From Streptomyces capitiformicae (lineage in GTDB: Bacteria; Actinomycetota; Actinomycetes; Streptomycetales; Streptomycetaceae): 64,000 nucleotides of DNA. Shown one piece after another: positions 9,429-17,808 of this stretch (positions are counted from its first letter, which is position 1; each line of letters starts with the position of its first letter). Made by a program: the position numbers and the translations under genes. The DNA lies in the NCBI RefSeq assembly GCF_002214185.1, contig NZ_CP022161.1, positions 6,765,486 to 6,829,485 on the forward strand, written 5' to 3'. The notes beneath the pieces were generated by a model. It made no database searches and had not been told where the DNA came from. It worked only from the letters and a program-made list of their open reading frames with translations.

Positions 9429-10413
9429 GGTCGGCACGACGGGGGCGAGCGGGGCGACAGGGTCGACGATCGAGTTGATCAAGCTGACCAAGCGGTATCC
9501 GGGCAGCCGTCAGCCGTCCGTCGACAGCGTCAGTATGCGGATCGACGCGGGCGAGACGGTCGTGTTCGTCGGGCCGTCGGGGTGCGGCAAGTCGACAACG
9601 CTCAAGATGATCAACAGGTTGATCGAGCCGTCCAGTGGTTCCGTCCGGATCAATGGCGAGGAGGTCACCGGAGTCGATCCGGTCGAGCTGCGGCGCAAGG
9701 TGGGCTATGCCATCCAGTCGTCCGGCCTCTTCCCGCACATGACGGTCGCCCAGAACATCGCGCTCGTGCCGAGGATCAGCGGCTGGTCCGCGCCCCGGAT
9801 CAAGGCCCGGGTGGCGGAGATGCTCGCCCTGGTCGGGCTGGACGCCGGGGAGTTCCACGACCGGTATCCGCGTCAGCTCTCCGGCGGGCAGCAGCAACGG
9901 GTGGGCGTGGCACGGGCGTTGGCCGCCGACCCGCCCGTCCTGCTGATGGACGAGCCGTTCGGGGCGGTGGACCCGATCACCCGCGAGCACCTCCAGGACG
10001 AGCTGCTCCGGCTCCAGCGCGAGCTGCGCAAGACGATCGTGTTCGTCACCCATGACTTCGCCGAGGCGATCAAGCTGGGCGACCGGATCGCGGTGCTGCG
10101 GGAGCGGTCGCGCATCGCGCAGTTCGACACGCCGGAGGCGATCCTCACGAACCCGGCCGACGACTTCGTGTCCGGGCTCGTGGGCACGGGCGCCGCCCTG
10201 AAGCGGCCGGGCCTCACCCGCGTACGGGATGTCGAGGGCACCGGCTGTCCGACGGTGAGCGTGACCGACCCGCCGCAGCAGATCCTGCGTGGACGGCCGG
10301 TCAAGTGGCTGCGGCGCGGCGACCTGATGCGCGCCAAGGGGTCGCTCGAACGGGCCGGGGCCGAGCAGACGCACGCGGAGCGGGAGGATGACGAAAGGGG
10401 GCGGAAGGCGTGA
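9421..10413 (+). CDS. Glycine betaine/choline-type ABC transporter ATPase
   Basis: A 330-aa ABC ATPase that powers the adjacent permeases. Walker A (GPSGCGKST), Q-loop (IQSSGLFPHMT), signature (LSGGQQQRVGVARAL), Walker B (VLLMDEPF) and the switch His (FVTHD) are all present. A C-terminal extension beyond about residue 245 is shorter than the tandem CBS domains found in osmosensing OpuA/OpuC ATPases, so ionic-strength sensing by CBS domains is not evident. The GTG at 9421 has AGGGGG four bases upstream and overlaps the permease end by eight bases; the 3' end overlaps the next start by four (GTGA), a sign of translational coupling. Confidence 0.92.
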   Translation: MVEVGTTGASGATGSTIELIKLTKRYPGSRQPSVDSVSMRIDAGETVVFVGPSGCGKSTTLKMINRLIEPSSGSVRINGEEVTGVDPVELRRKVGYAIQSSGLFPHMTVAQNIALVPRISGWSAPRIKARVAEMLALVGLDAGEFHDRYPRQLSGGQQQRVGVARALAADPPVLLMDEPFGAVDPITREHLQDELLRLQRELRKTIVFVTHDFAEAIKLGDRIAVLRERSRIAQFDTPEAILTNPADDFVSGLVGTGAALKRPGLTRVRDVEGTGCPTVSVTDPPQQILRGRPVKWLRRGDLMRAKGSLERAGAEQTHAEREDDERGRKA

Positions 10414-11255
10414 CAGCGCCGGAAGTGACGCCGGGGACGGTTGTCCAGACGCCGGGGACGGATGCCCGACCTCCGGCGGCCCCCGACCAGCCCCCTCCCC
10501 CGCGCGATCCCCTCGCTCCCGCGCTGACCTGGCAGAAGCTGACCCTCCTGCCGAGCCTCCTCACGGCCGTGCTGCTCGCCACCTGGCTGTGGTTCCGGCA
10601 GGCCGACCTGGACGCGATCTCCGCGAACGCCCTGTCGAACGGCCAGGTGGGGCGGGCCCTGTGGCAGCACATCGAACTGACCGCGATCTCCACCTTCTTC
10701 GTGCTGATCATCGCGATCCCGCTGGGCGTCCTGCTGACCCGGCGGACGTTCCGAAGAGCGACCCCCGTCGCCATGGCCGTCGCCAACATGGGGCAGGCCA
10801 CCCCGGCCATCGGACTGCTCGCGCTGCTGGTGATCTGGCTGGGCATCGGCCGGACGGCGGCCCTGACCGGCATCATCGCCTACGCCGTTCTGCCCGTCCT
10901 CTCCAACACCATCGCCGGTCTGAAGGCGAACGACCCGACGCTCCTCGAAGCCGCCCGGGGCATCGGCATGTCACCGGCGCAGGTGCTCGCGCGGGTCGAG
11001 CTCCCCCTCGCCGTACCGCTGATCCTCGCGGGCGTCCGCACGGCCCTCGTACTGAACGTCGGCACGGCGACGCTGGCCACGTTCGGCGGAGGCGGCGGCC
11101 TCGGCGTGCTGATCACGGCCGGGATCACCAACCAGCGCATGCCGGTCCTCGTCCTGGGCTCGATCCTGACGGTCGCCCTGGCCCTGCTGGTGGACTGGCT
11201 CGCCTCCCTGGCGGAACTGGCGCTGCGACCACGAGGGCTGGAGGCGGGGTCGTGA
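10410..11255 (+). CDS. Glycine betaine/choline-type ABC transporter permease
   Basis: A 281-aa second permease of the OpuB-like importer. A Pro-rich cytoplasmic lead of about 40 residues precedes five to six helices. The ATPase-docking loop is EAARGIGMSPAQVLARVELP, closely matching the partner permease, so the two probably form a heterodimer. The GTG start overlaps the ATPase stop and its own stop overlaps the binding-protein start, each by GTGA. Extra length relative to its partner comes from the disordered N-terminus and an added first helix. Confidence 0.9.
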   Translation: MTAPEVTPGTVVQTPGTDARPPAAPDQPPPPRDPLAPALTWQKLTLLPSLLTAVLLATWLWFRQADLDAISANALSNGQVGRALWQHIELTAISTFFVLIIAIPLGVLLTRRTFRRATPVAMAVANMGQATPAIGLLALLVIWLGIGRTAALTGIIAYAVLPVLSNTIAGLKANDPTLLEAARGIGMSPAQVLARVELPLAVPLILAGVRTALVLNVGTATLATFGGGGGLGVLITAGITNQRMPVLVLGSILTVALALLVDWLASLAELALRPRGLEAGS

Positions 11256-12244
11256 GGCGTACGGGCGCCGCGGTTCGCGCACGTCGTACGGGGCTGCTCC
11301 TCGGCGCCGCCGGTGCACTGCTGGCCGGCGGCTGCGGGCTGACCAGCGGCTCTCCCATGGCCGACGACGTACGGCCGGGCTCGATCGGGCGGGGCCGCCC
11401 TCTGGAGGGCGCCGACCTGACCGTCACCTCGAAGGACTTCACCGAGAACCTGATCCTCGGCGCCGTCATGGGCATCGCCTTCCAGGCGGCCGGCGCGGAG
11501 GTGCTCGACCGTACCGGCATCCAGGGGTCGTTCGGCGCCCGGGAAGCGGTCAGGAGCGGGGACGCGGACGCCATGTACGAGTACACGGGCACCGCCTGGA
11601 TCACCTACCAGGGCAACAGCACCCCCATCGCCGATCCGCGGCGGCAGTGGCGGGCGGTACGGGACGCCGACCTGAAGAACGGTCTGACCTGGCTCCCGCC
11701 CGCCCCCCTCGACAACACCTACGCGCTCGCCCTGAACCGGGCCAACGCCGCGAAGTACGCCACGAAGACCCTGTCCGACGTGGCCGTGCTGGCGGCGAAG
11801 GAGCCGGGGGCGGTCACCCTGTGCGTGGAGGGCGAGTTCGCCAACCGCGCGGACGGGCTGCCGGGCCTGCAGAAGGCGTACGGCATGAACCTGCCCGCCA
11901 GGAACATCACCCACATGGACACCGGGATCATCTACACCCAGGCGGCGAAGGGGAGTTGTGTCTACGGGGAGGTCTTCACCACCGACGGGCGCATCGCGTC
12001 GATGGGGCTGGCCGTGATGGACGACGACCGGAAGTTCTTCCCCCACTACAACGCGGCCCCCGAGATCAACTCCAGGACCCTGAAGGAGTGGCCGGAGATC
12101 GCCGGCGTCCTGGCCCCCGTCACGGAGAAGCTCGACAACGCCGTGGCCCGGGAGCTGAACGCCAAGGTGGATGTGGACGGGGAGGATCCGCACCAGGCGG
12201 CGTTGGAGTGGATGGTGGCGGAGGGGTTCGTCAGAGAAGGGTGA
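11252..12244 (+). CDS. Glycine betaine/choline-type substrate-binding lipoprotein
   Basis: A 330-aa OpuBC/OpuAC-type binding protein. The signal peptide ends in a lipobox (LLAGGC), so it is predicted to be lipid-anchored outside the membrane. The mature part shows the family fold with TSKDFTENLILG near its start, the ligand-loop Tyr-rich YEYTGTAWITY, and the DNTYALA segment. Aromatic residues that form the cation-binding box for quaternary ammonium ligands are typical of this family, but the exact ligand cannot be assigned. It is the last gene of the four-gene operon and converges on the S16 protease gene 12 bp away. Confidence 0.9.
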   Translation: MRRTGAAVRARRTGLLLGAAGALLAGGCGLTSGSPMADDVRPGSIGRGRPLEGADLTVTSKDFTENLILGAVMGIAFQAAGAEVLDRTGIQGSFGAREAVRSGDADAMYEYTGTAWITYQGNSTPIADPRRQWRAVRDADLKNGLTWLPPAPLDNTYALALNRANAAKYATKTLSDVAVLAAKEPGAVTLCVEGEFANRADGLPGLQKAYGMNLPARNITHMDTGIIYTQAAKGSCVYGEVFTTDGRIASMGLAVMDDDRKFFPHYNAAPEINSRTLKEWPEIAGVLAPVTEKLDNAVARELNAKVDVDGEDPHQAALEWMVAEGFVREG

Positions 12245-12256
12245 CGGGGGTGCCGT

Positions 12257-13057
12257 TCAGCAGCCCGGGACCGTGCCCTTGCCCGTCTCCAGCGCCACCA
12301 GGGAGTCCACCGCGCCCTTCAGGGTCGTCACCGGGACGAGCCGCAGCCCCTTCGGCAGTTCGGCCTTGGCGTCGGCGCACTCCGCCTTGGGGACGAGGAA
12401 GACCGTGGCGCCGTCGCGGCGGGCGGCCTGGGTCTTGAGGGGGACACCGCCGACGGCGCCGACCTTGCCCTCGGTGTCGATGGTCCCCGTACCGGCGATG
12501 ACACGGCCGCCGGTGAGGTCGCCGCCGCTGCCGTCGCCGTCGAGCTTGTCGATGATGCCGAGGGAGAAGAGGAGGCCGGCGCTGGGGCCGCCGACGTCGG
12601 CGAGGCGCAGGGTGACCTTGATGTCGCCGGCGTCCTCACCGAGGTAGTTCAGGGCCGCCGTGGTGGCCGTGACCTGGGACTCCTTCATCTTGGTCTCGTT
12701 GTACTCCTCGATCTCCTCCACGGTCTCGCCGCTCGGGTAGACCGCGTCGCGCGGCATGACGGCCTGGTCGGTGCGGAACCAGCCGTCGAACACATCGCCG
12801 AGGTCGACGCGGGCGTCCGGGCCCGTCGCCTCGATCGTCGTCATGCGCAGTTGACCGCTCGTCCTCCGGGTCTCCGCGCCGGTGATCGTGATCACCTGTT
12901 CGCCCTTGTTCTCGCCGAGTACGTTCGCCGTCATCCCCGGCTGCGCCACGGTGAACGGCAACGGCGCGAACACCGCCGTGGCGAGCAGCCCCACGGCGGG
13001 CAGGGCACAGACGGCTACGGCCTTGGGGCGCGAAAGGCTGGCGAGGCGAGAGAGCAC
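12257..13057 (-). CDS. Lon-type (S16) membrane-anchored serine protease, YlbL-like
   Basis: A 266-aa protein with one N-terminal membrane segment (about residues 13-33) and an extracytoplasmic S16 protease domain. The catalytic Ser-Lys dyad is visible as Ser159 in GGPSAG and Lys208 in GGVPLKTQ. Actinobacterial YlbL-type proteins usually carry a PDZ domain between the anchor and the protease; none is obvious here, so the protein is shorter than the common form. The GTG at 13057 precedes a basic N-terminus. It is monocistronic, between the betaine transporter and a repeat-rich spacer. A role in envelope protein quality control is inferred from the family. Confidence 0.85.
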   Translation of the reverse strand: MLSRLASLSRPKAVAVCALPAVGLLATAVFAPLPFTVAQPGMTANVLGENKGEQVITITGAETRRTSGQLRMTTIEATGPDARVDLGDVFDGWFRTDQAVMPRDAVYPSGETVEEIEEYNETKMKESQVTATTAALNYLGEDAGDIKVTLRLADVGGPSAGLLFSLGIIDKLDGDGSGGDLTGGRVIAGTGTIDTEGKVGAVGGVPLKTQAARRDGATVFLVPKAECADAKAELPKGLRLVPVTTLKGAVDSLVALETGKGTVPGC

Positions 13058-13084
13058 GGGATCAATCTAACGTGAGGGTCACTT

Positions 13085-13190
13085 CCGGCCAGGGGGCGGT
13101 GGCAGGCCGGGGGGCGGTGGCAGGCCGGGGGGGCAGTGGTAGCCGGGGGGCAGTGGTAGCCGGGGGCGGCGTTAGGCCGGTGGTAGGGGA
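13085..13190. repeat. Degenerate tandem GGGGGCGGTGGCAGGCC repeats
   Basis: About five imperfect units of 17-19 bp (variants of GGGGGCAGTGGTAGCCG) fill the spacer between the S16 protease gene and the MarR gene. The units grade into each other, as expected from replication slippage. Non-coding, no clear regulatory role. Confidence 0.75.
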
Positions 13191-13694
13191 TCAGTGGTCG
13201 TCCAGGTCCTCGAAGACCTCCAGCACCCGCGTCAGCACCCGTACGCAGGTGTCGACGTCCGCGCCCGTCAGGTCACCGCCGACCCTGCGCATCAGCGCGC
13301 TCTCGCGGGCGATCAGCTCGTCGATGGCCGTCCGGCCGGTGGCGGTCAGCCGGATCAGGGACGACCGCTGGTGGGCGGGGTTCGGGATGGCCTCGACGAG
13401 GTCGCCGTCCGCCGCCTCGTTGACCATCCGCTGCACGAACTGGCGGCTCACCGCCAGCGCCCGCCCCATCTGCGGCACGGTCATCGGGCTGCCGTGCGCA
13501 CGCAGCAGCTCCAGGACGGCCCGTACGCCGATGGACAGCCCCACGATGGGCGCCTTCAGCTCCACCGCGCGGGTCACCCGCCGGTACAGGGGCCCGAGGA
13601 CGGCGAACACCTCGTAGAGGCGCTCGGCGAGGACGTCGGGGGGCAGTGGCTCGTCATGGTCGGTCCGCGCTTCGCCGTGTTCGTTCTCCGTCAC
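13191..13694 (-). CDS. MarR family transcriptional regulator
   Basis: A 167-aa winged helix-turn-helix regulator. The DNA-binding core runs about residues 50-120 (MTVPQMGRALAVSRQFVQRMVNEAADGDLV, then the wing NPAHQRSSLIRLT). MarR dimers usually repress adjacent genes and release DNA on binding a small phenolic or similar ligand. The GTG at 13694 was chosen because it leaves two matching operators in the spacer; an upstream TTG at 13733 would place one operator inside the gene. It is divergent from the alpha/beta hydrolase, which is the likely target together with the gene itself. Confidence 0.88.
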   Translation of the reverse strand: MTENEHGEARTDHDEPLPPDVLAERLYEVFAVLGPLYRRVTRAVELKAPIVGLSIGVRAVLELLRAHGSPMTVPQMGRALAVSRQFVQRMVNEAADGDLVEAIPNPAHQRSSLIRLTATGRTAIDELIARESALMRRVGGDLTGADVDTCVRVLTRVLEVFEDLDDH

Positions 13695-13703
13695 CGAAAC
13701 AGG

Positions 13704-13722
13704 ATGACACCTTGGTTGCCAT
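13704..13722. promoter_or_regulatory. MarR operator 1 (ATGACA-N7-TGCCAT)
   Basis: A 19-bp imperfect dyad, ATGACACCTTGGTTGCCAT, with 5 of 6 arm bases paired. It matches the second operator 31 bp away at 16 of 19 positions, which makes a shared binder likely. Confidence 0.75.
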
Positions 13723-13734
13723 TCTGCCGACAAG

Positions 13735-13753
13735 ATGACACCTTAGTTGTCAT
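13735..13753. promoter_or_regulatory. MarR operator 2 (ATGACA-N7-TGTCAT)
   Basis: A 19-bp perfect-arm dyad, ATGACACCTTAGTTGTCAT, whose right arm includes the AT of the hydrolase start codon (ATG at 13752). A repressor bound here would block the hydrolase start region directly. Centres of the two operators are 31 bp apart, close to three helical turns. Confidence 0.8.
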
Positions 13754-14594
13754 GACTGATGTCTCGCAGATAGATGTCTCACAGGTATTCACGTTCGAGT
13801 CCGACGACGGCCCACTCGCCTATCAGGACGTCGGCACGGGCCTGCCGCTCGTACTGCTGCACGGCGGCTTCACCGACCACCGCATGTGGGGCGACCTGGT
13901 GCCGCTCCTCTCGGACGGCTACCGGGTCATCGCGCCGGACGCCCGCGGCCACGGCGCCTCCGCCAACGCGAGCAAGCCGTTCCGTTTCACCGACGACCTG
14001 GCCGCGCTCCTGCGCCACCTCGACACGGGCCCGGCCGTCCTGATCGGCCTGTCGATGGGCGGGGGCATCGCCGTCGACACCGCGCTGGAACACCCCGAAC
14101 TCGTACGTGCCCTCGTCGTCAGCGGCGTCGGCACCAGCGAGCCCGAGTTCACGGACCCGTGGACGAAGGACAGCACCGCCCGGTACTACGGCACCCTGAT
14201 GGCCGGCGACATCGAGGGCTGGCTGGATGTCGTCGCCGAGGCCGTCGCCGGGCCGTATCGCGCGGTCGACGACGTGGATCCCGAGGTCGTACGGCTCATA
14301 CGGGGGTTGAGCCGAAACACCGTGTCCAAGCACACCCTCGGCGAACGGGACTGGACCGTTCCGGTGACGGACACCTGGGCCCGCGCCGCGAACATCACCG
14401 TCCCGGTCCTCGCCCTCAACGGGGCCCTCGACGCCCCCGACCTCACAGCCATGGCCGAACGCCTGACCGCGACGGTCACCGGCCCCGGCCGCGCCATCTC
14501 GATCGAGGGCGCGGCCCACTACCCGAACATGGAACAGCCGAAGACCTTCGCCAAGCACCTACTGACCTGGCTGAACACCCTGCCCCCCGCATAA
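13752..14594 (+). CDS. Alpha/beta hydrolase
   Basis: A 280-aa alpha/beta-hydrolase fold enzyme. The oxyanion HGG motif (LLHGGFTDH), nucleophile elbow GLSMGG (Ser), an acid in NGALDAPD and the final His in GAAHYPNME form the expected triad. Substrate is unknown; relatives include esterases, lactonases and haloperoxidase-like enzymes. The start ATG sits within the second MarR operator and no Shine-Dalgarno sequence precedes it, so a leaderless transcript is possible. Divergence from the MarR gene suggests substrate-inducible expression. Confidence 0.88.
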   Translation: MTDVSQIDVSQVFTFESDDGPLAYQDVGTGLPLVLLHGGFTDHRMWGDLVPLLSDGYRVIAPDARGHGASANASKPFRFTDDLAALLRHLDTGPAVLIGLSMGGGIAVDTALEHPELVRALVVSGVGTSEPEFTDPWTKDSTARYYGTLMAGDIEGWLDVVAEAVAGPYRAVDDVDPEVVRLIRGLSRNTVSKHTLGERDWTVPVTDTWARAANITVPVLALNGALDAPDLTAMAERLTATVTGPGRAISIEGAAHYPNMEQPKTFAKHLLTWLNTLPPA

Positions 14595-14595
14595 C

Positions 14596-14810
14596 TGCGG
14601 GCAGTCGTGCCGCTGGGCCCCACGCCTGCGCAGCTGCGGGCAATCGTGCCGCTGGGGCGATGGGGGCACCTCCCGCTCATGGGGCCCCTCCCGCTCATGG
14701 GGGCCCTCCCGCTCATGGGGGCCCTCCCGCTCATGGGGGCCCTCCCGCTCGAGCGAAGCCGAGAGTGGGGGAGGGTGGGCGCAGCGGCACCCGGCCGGCG
14801 CCGGTGAGCG
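14596..14810. repeat. Compound Streptomyces repeat block
   Basis: This gene-free spacer holds two direct copies of CTGCGGGCARTCGTGCCGCT (about 14596 and 14634), then four and a half 18-bp units (CTCCCGCTCATGGGGGCC type) starting at 14670, 14688, 14706, 14724 and 14742. It ends in CGCTCGAGCGAAGCCGAGAG followed by TGGGGGAG. The last block recurs at about 50290-50350 (inverted) and 60751-60780, so it is a dispersed family in this genome. No gene was seen up to the IclR gene. Confidence 0.85.
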
Positions 14811-14881
14811 AAACCCCGCCCCGAGCTCAGCCCCGGCGCCGGGTGCCCTGAAACACCCCAGGGCACCCTCAACCCCGGCCC

Positions 14882-15523
14882 TCACCGCAACGCGTCGGCC
14901 ACCTCCCGAGCCGCGTCCATGACCCGCGGCCCCACCCGCTCCGGTATCGCATCCGCCAGCATCACGACACCCACGCTCCCCTCGACCCCGGTCACCCCGA
15001 GCAACGGCGCCGCGGCCCCACACGCCCCCGCCTCCAGCTCCCCATGCGTGAGCGCGTACCCGAGCCAGTCCCCCGGCTGCCGCCGAGCCGACAGAATCGC
15101 CCGCCCCGCCGCCCCCCGGTCCAACGGATGCCGAAACCCGGCCCGATAGGCCACGTGATAATCCGTCCACGTCGGCTCGACGACGGCCACGGCCAACGCC
15201 TCACTCCCGTCGACCAGCGTCAGATGGGCCGTCGCCCCGATGTCCTCGGCCAGCGACCGCAACGCGGGCAACGCGGCCTCCCGTACCAGCGGATGCACCT
15301 GCCGCCCCAGCCGCAGCACCCCCAACCCGACCCGAGCACGTCCGCCCAGGTCACGCCGTACGAGAGAGTGCTGCTCCAACGTGGCGAGCAAGCGGTACAC
15401 AACGGTCCGGTTGACCCCGAGCTTGTTGGACAATTCGGTGACGGTCAGCCCGTGATCGGTGTCGGCGAGCAGTTTGAGGACGCGCAGTCCCCGGTCGAGG
15501 GTTTGAGAGGTCTCCGCGGTCAC
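14882..15523 (-). CDS. IclR family transcriptional regulator
   Basis: A 213-aa regulator with an N-terminal winged helix-turn-helix (SQTLDRGLRVLKLLADTD, LTVTELSNKLGVNRTVVYRLLATLE) and a C-terminal IclR effector domain (HPLDRGAAGRAIL, then GVEGSVGVVMLADA). Shorter than the typical 250 aa because the effector domain is compact. The GTG at 15523 was chosen because AAGGAG lies eight bases upstream. No catabolic operon adjoins it, so its target is not evident; the neighbours are a repeat block and, after a 309-bp gap, a helicase gene. Confidence 0.88.
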   Translation of the reverse strand: MTAETSQTLDRGLRVLKLLADTDHGLTVTELSNKLGVNRTVVYRLLATLEQHSLVRRDLGGRARVGLGVLRLGRQVHPLVREAALPALRSLAEDIGATAHLTLVDGSEALAVAVVEPTWTDYHVAYRAGFRHPLDRGAAGRAILSARRQPGDWLGYALTHGELEAGACGAAAPLLGVTGVEGSVGVVMLADAIPERVGPRVMDAAREVADALR

Positions 15524-15832
15524 GACGCCCACTCCTTTGCAGTGAGGGCGGCGGCCCCATTCACGACGGTCCGTCACCGGTCCCGTCGGCGACGCGCTAC
15601 AGAGGCCGCCGGTCGGCTGAACCCGGGGGAACCGGGCGGAGTCGCTTCACGGCTGCGCTCCGCGGCGGCGCTGCCACGGGGCGTGTGCGTAGCGGGACAG
15701 TAGACGAGCGGGTTCGCTGAGCGGAAGACTCCGTCCAGAATCCGGTCAGTGACGGGTACGGACGACTCCGTTTTGCCCTGATATGTACGGCGTGTGAAGC
15801 CCCGCAGGGGGCGCGTGGCACTGAGCCAGGCG
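15524..15832. other. Gene-free spacer upstream of the IclR gene
   Basis: About 309 bp between the IclR gene and the helicase stop, both on the minus strand. It should contain the IclR promoter. I see no conserved gene, RNA or strong hairpin here. Confidence 0.6.
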
Positions 15833-17629
15833 TCACCGCATACGGGTCGCCCACTCCTGCACCTTGGCGATCCGCTGCCGCAGCTGCCCCGCCGTGGCCT
15901 CCGCGCTCGGCGGCCCACCGCACACGCGCCGCACCTCGGTGTGGATGACCCCGTGCGGTTTGCCGCTCTGGTGGGAGTACGCGCCGACCATGCTGTTGAG
16001 CTGCTTGCGCAGTTCGAGCAGCTCCTTGTGGGTGACGACGGGCCGCCGGTCGGCGGGGAGTTCGACGAGGTCGGCTTCCGCGTCCGGTTTCTTACGGCTG
16101 TGCGCGATCTGCCGGGCCTGCCGCTTCTGGAGCAGCAACTGCACCTGGTCGGGCTCGAGCAGCCCCGGAATCCCGAGGTAGTCCTGCTCTTCCTCGCTCC
16201 CCGGGTGGGCCTGCATGCCGAACTCGGCGCCGTTGTACATGACCCGGTCGAACACGGCATCGGACTCGAGCGCCTCGAAGGGCAGCATGTCCTGCTCGCC
16301 GGTGTCCTCGTCCTGCTGCTTCTCCGCCTCCTGGAGGAGCTTCTCCTCCTCGGCGTACGGGTCCTCCTCGCCGTCCTTCTTCGGCTTGTCGAGGGCGTGG
16401 TCGCGCTCGACCTCCATCTCGTTGGCGAAGGTGAGCAGGTCGGGCACGGTCGGCAGGAACACGGACGCGGTCTCGCCGCGCCGCCGGGACCGTACGAAAC
16501 GCCCGACGGCCTGGGCGAAGAACAGCGGTGTGGAGATGGTGGTGGCGTACACCCCGACGGCGAGCCGGGGCACGTCCACGCCCTCGGACACCATGCGCAC
16601 GGCGACCATCCACCGATCGGTGTTGTTGCTGAACTCGTCGATACGGTCCGAGGCCCCGGAGTCGTCGGACAGGACGAGCGTCGCGCTCGTGCCCGTGATC
16701 TCCCGGATCAGCTTGGCGTACGCGCGTGCCGAGTCCTGGTCGGAGGCGATGACGAGGGCGCCGGCGTCCGGAATGGCCTTCCTGACCTCGGTGAGCCGCT
16801 GGTCCGCGGCGCGCAGCACACTGGGCATCCACTCGCCGCGCGGGTCGAGGGCGGTGCGCCACGCCTGCGAGACGGCGTCCTTGGTCATCGGCTCGCCGAG
16901 CCGGGCGGCGATCTCGTCCCCCGCCTTGGTCCGCCAGCGCATGTTGCCGCTGTAGGAGAGGAAGATGACGGGCCGCACGACGTTGTCGGCGAGCGCGTTG
17001 CCGTAGCCGTAGGTGTAGTCGGCGGACGACCGCCGGATCCCGTCCGTCCCCTCCTCGTACGTCACGAAGGGGATGGGGTTGGTGTCGGAGCGGAACGGCG
17101 TACCGGTGAGGGCGAGCCGCCGGGTGGCCGGCTCGAAGGCCTCCAGACACGCCTCACCCCAGGACTTGCTGTCACCGGCGTGGTGGATCTCGTCAAGGAT
17201 GACCAGTGTCTTGCGCTGCTCGCTGCGGTTGCGGTGCAGCATGGGCCGCACGCCCACACCCGCGTAGGTGACCGCGACCCCGTCGTACTCCTTGCCGAGA
17301 GGTCCCGCGCTGTACTCGGGATCCAGCTTGATCCCTATCCGCGCCGCCGCCTCCGCCCACTGCTTCTTCAGATGCTCGGTCGGCGCCACGACGGTCACCT
17401 GCTGCACGACATGGTGGTGCAACAGCCAGGAGGCGAGCGTCAGCGCGAAGGTCGTCTTCCCGGCGCCGGGGGTCGCGACCGCGAGAAAGTCCCGCGGCTG
17501 CTCCTGGATGTACTTCTCCATCGCCCCCTGCTGCCAGGCACGCAGCTTGCTGGCGGTACCCCAGGGGGCACGGCCGGGGAAGGCGGGTGAGAGGTGATGG
17601 CTCGAGGAGGAGGCGGCGGTGGTAGTCAC
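15833..17629 (-). CDS. DEAH-box superfamily 2 helicase
   Basis: A 598-aa SF2 ATPase of the type III restriction/UvrB-like helicase group. Motif I (ATPGAGKT), motif Ia region, motif II (LDEIHH, a DEIH variant), motif III (ALTGTPFRSD), and the C-terminal helicase half with motif V (MVSEGVDVPRLAVG) and motif VI (AVGRFVRSRRRGE) are all present. An acidic, low-complexity stretch follows at about 420-460. The GTG at 17629 gives a short Ser/His-rich lead. It is conserved in Streptomyces, but its exact role (DNA repair, or RNA or DNA unwinding) is not known to me. No nuclease or methylase neighbour suggests restriction. Confidence 0.9.
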   Translation of the reverse strand: MTTTAASSSSHHLSPAFPGRAPWGTASKLRAWQQGAMEKYIQEQPRDFLAVATPGAGKTTFALTLASWLLHHHVVQQVTVVAPTEHLKKQWAEAAARIGIKLDPEYSAGPLGKEYDGVAVTYAGVGVRPMLHRNRSEQRKTLVILDEIHHAGDSKSWGEACLEAFEPATRRLALTGTPFRSDTNPIPFVTYEEGTDGIRRSSADYTYGYGNALADNVVRPVIFLSYSGNMRWRTKAGDEIAARLGEPMTKDAVSQAWRTALDPRGEWMPSVLRAADQRLTEVRKAIPDAGALVIASDQDSARAYAKLIREITGTSATLVLSDDSGASDRIDEFSNNTDRWMVAVRMVSEGVDVPRLAVGVYATTISTPLFFAQAVGRFVRSRRRGETASVFLPTVPDLLTFANEMEVERDHALDKPKKDGEEDPYAEEEKLLQEAEKQQDEDTGEQDMLPFEALESDAVFDRVMYNGAEFGMQAHPGSEEEQDYLGIPGLLEPDQVQLLLQKRQARQIAHSRKKPDAEADLVELPADRRPVVTHKELLELRKQLNSMVGAYSHQSGKPHGVIHTEVRRVCGGPPSAEATAGQLRQRIAKVQEWATRMR

Positions 17630-17808
17630 GGTCTCCGGTTTGGGGGTCGAATCGAAGGGGTCGCGCGCAGCGCGTCGAGTAGGGCGGTGGTGGGTGACGG
17701 GCGGGCGGCTCGGCTGGGTATGACGACCGGGCCACCCTACCGGCGGCCCGGTCGTGTCAATACGCGAACTGCGCCCGGGTGTCCGGGGATGGGACCGAGG
17801 TCACACCG

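Noticed and set aside
13194..13751. N-terminal extension of the hydrolase reading frame across the MarR gene
   Set aside because: The extension is antisense to MarR and not conserved-looking; the ATG at 13752 gives a standard hydrolase N-terminus.
14670..14750. Possible CRISPR array from regular repeats
   Set aside because: The 18-bp units are directly adjacent with no spacers and no cas genes; it is a simple tandem repeat.
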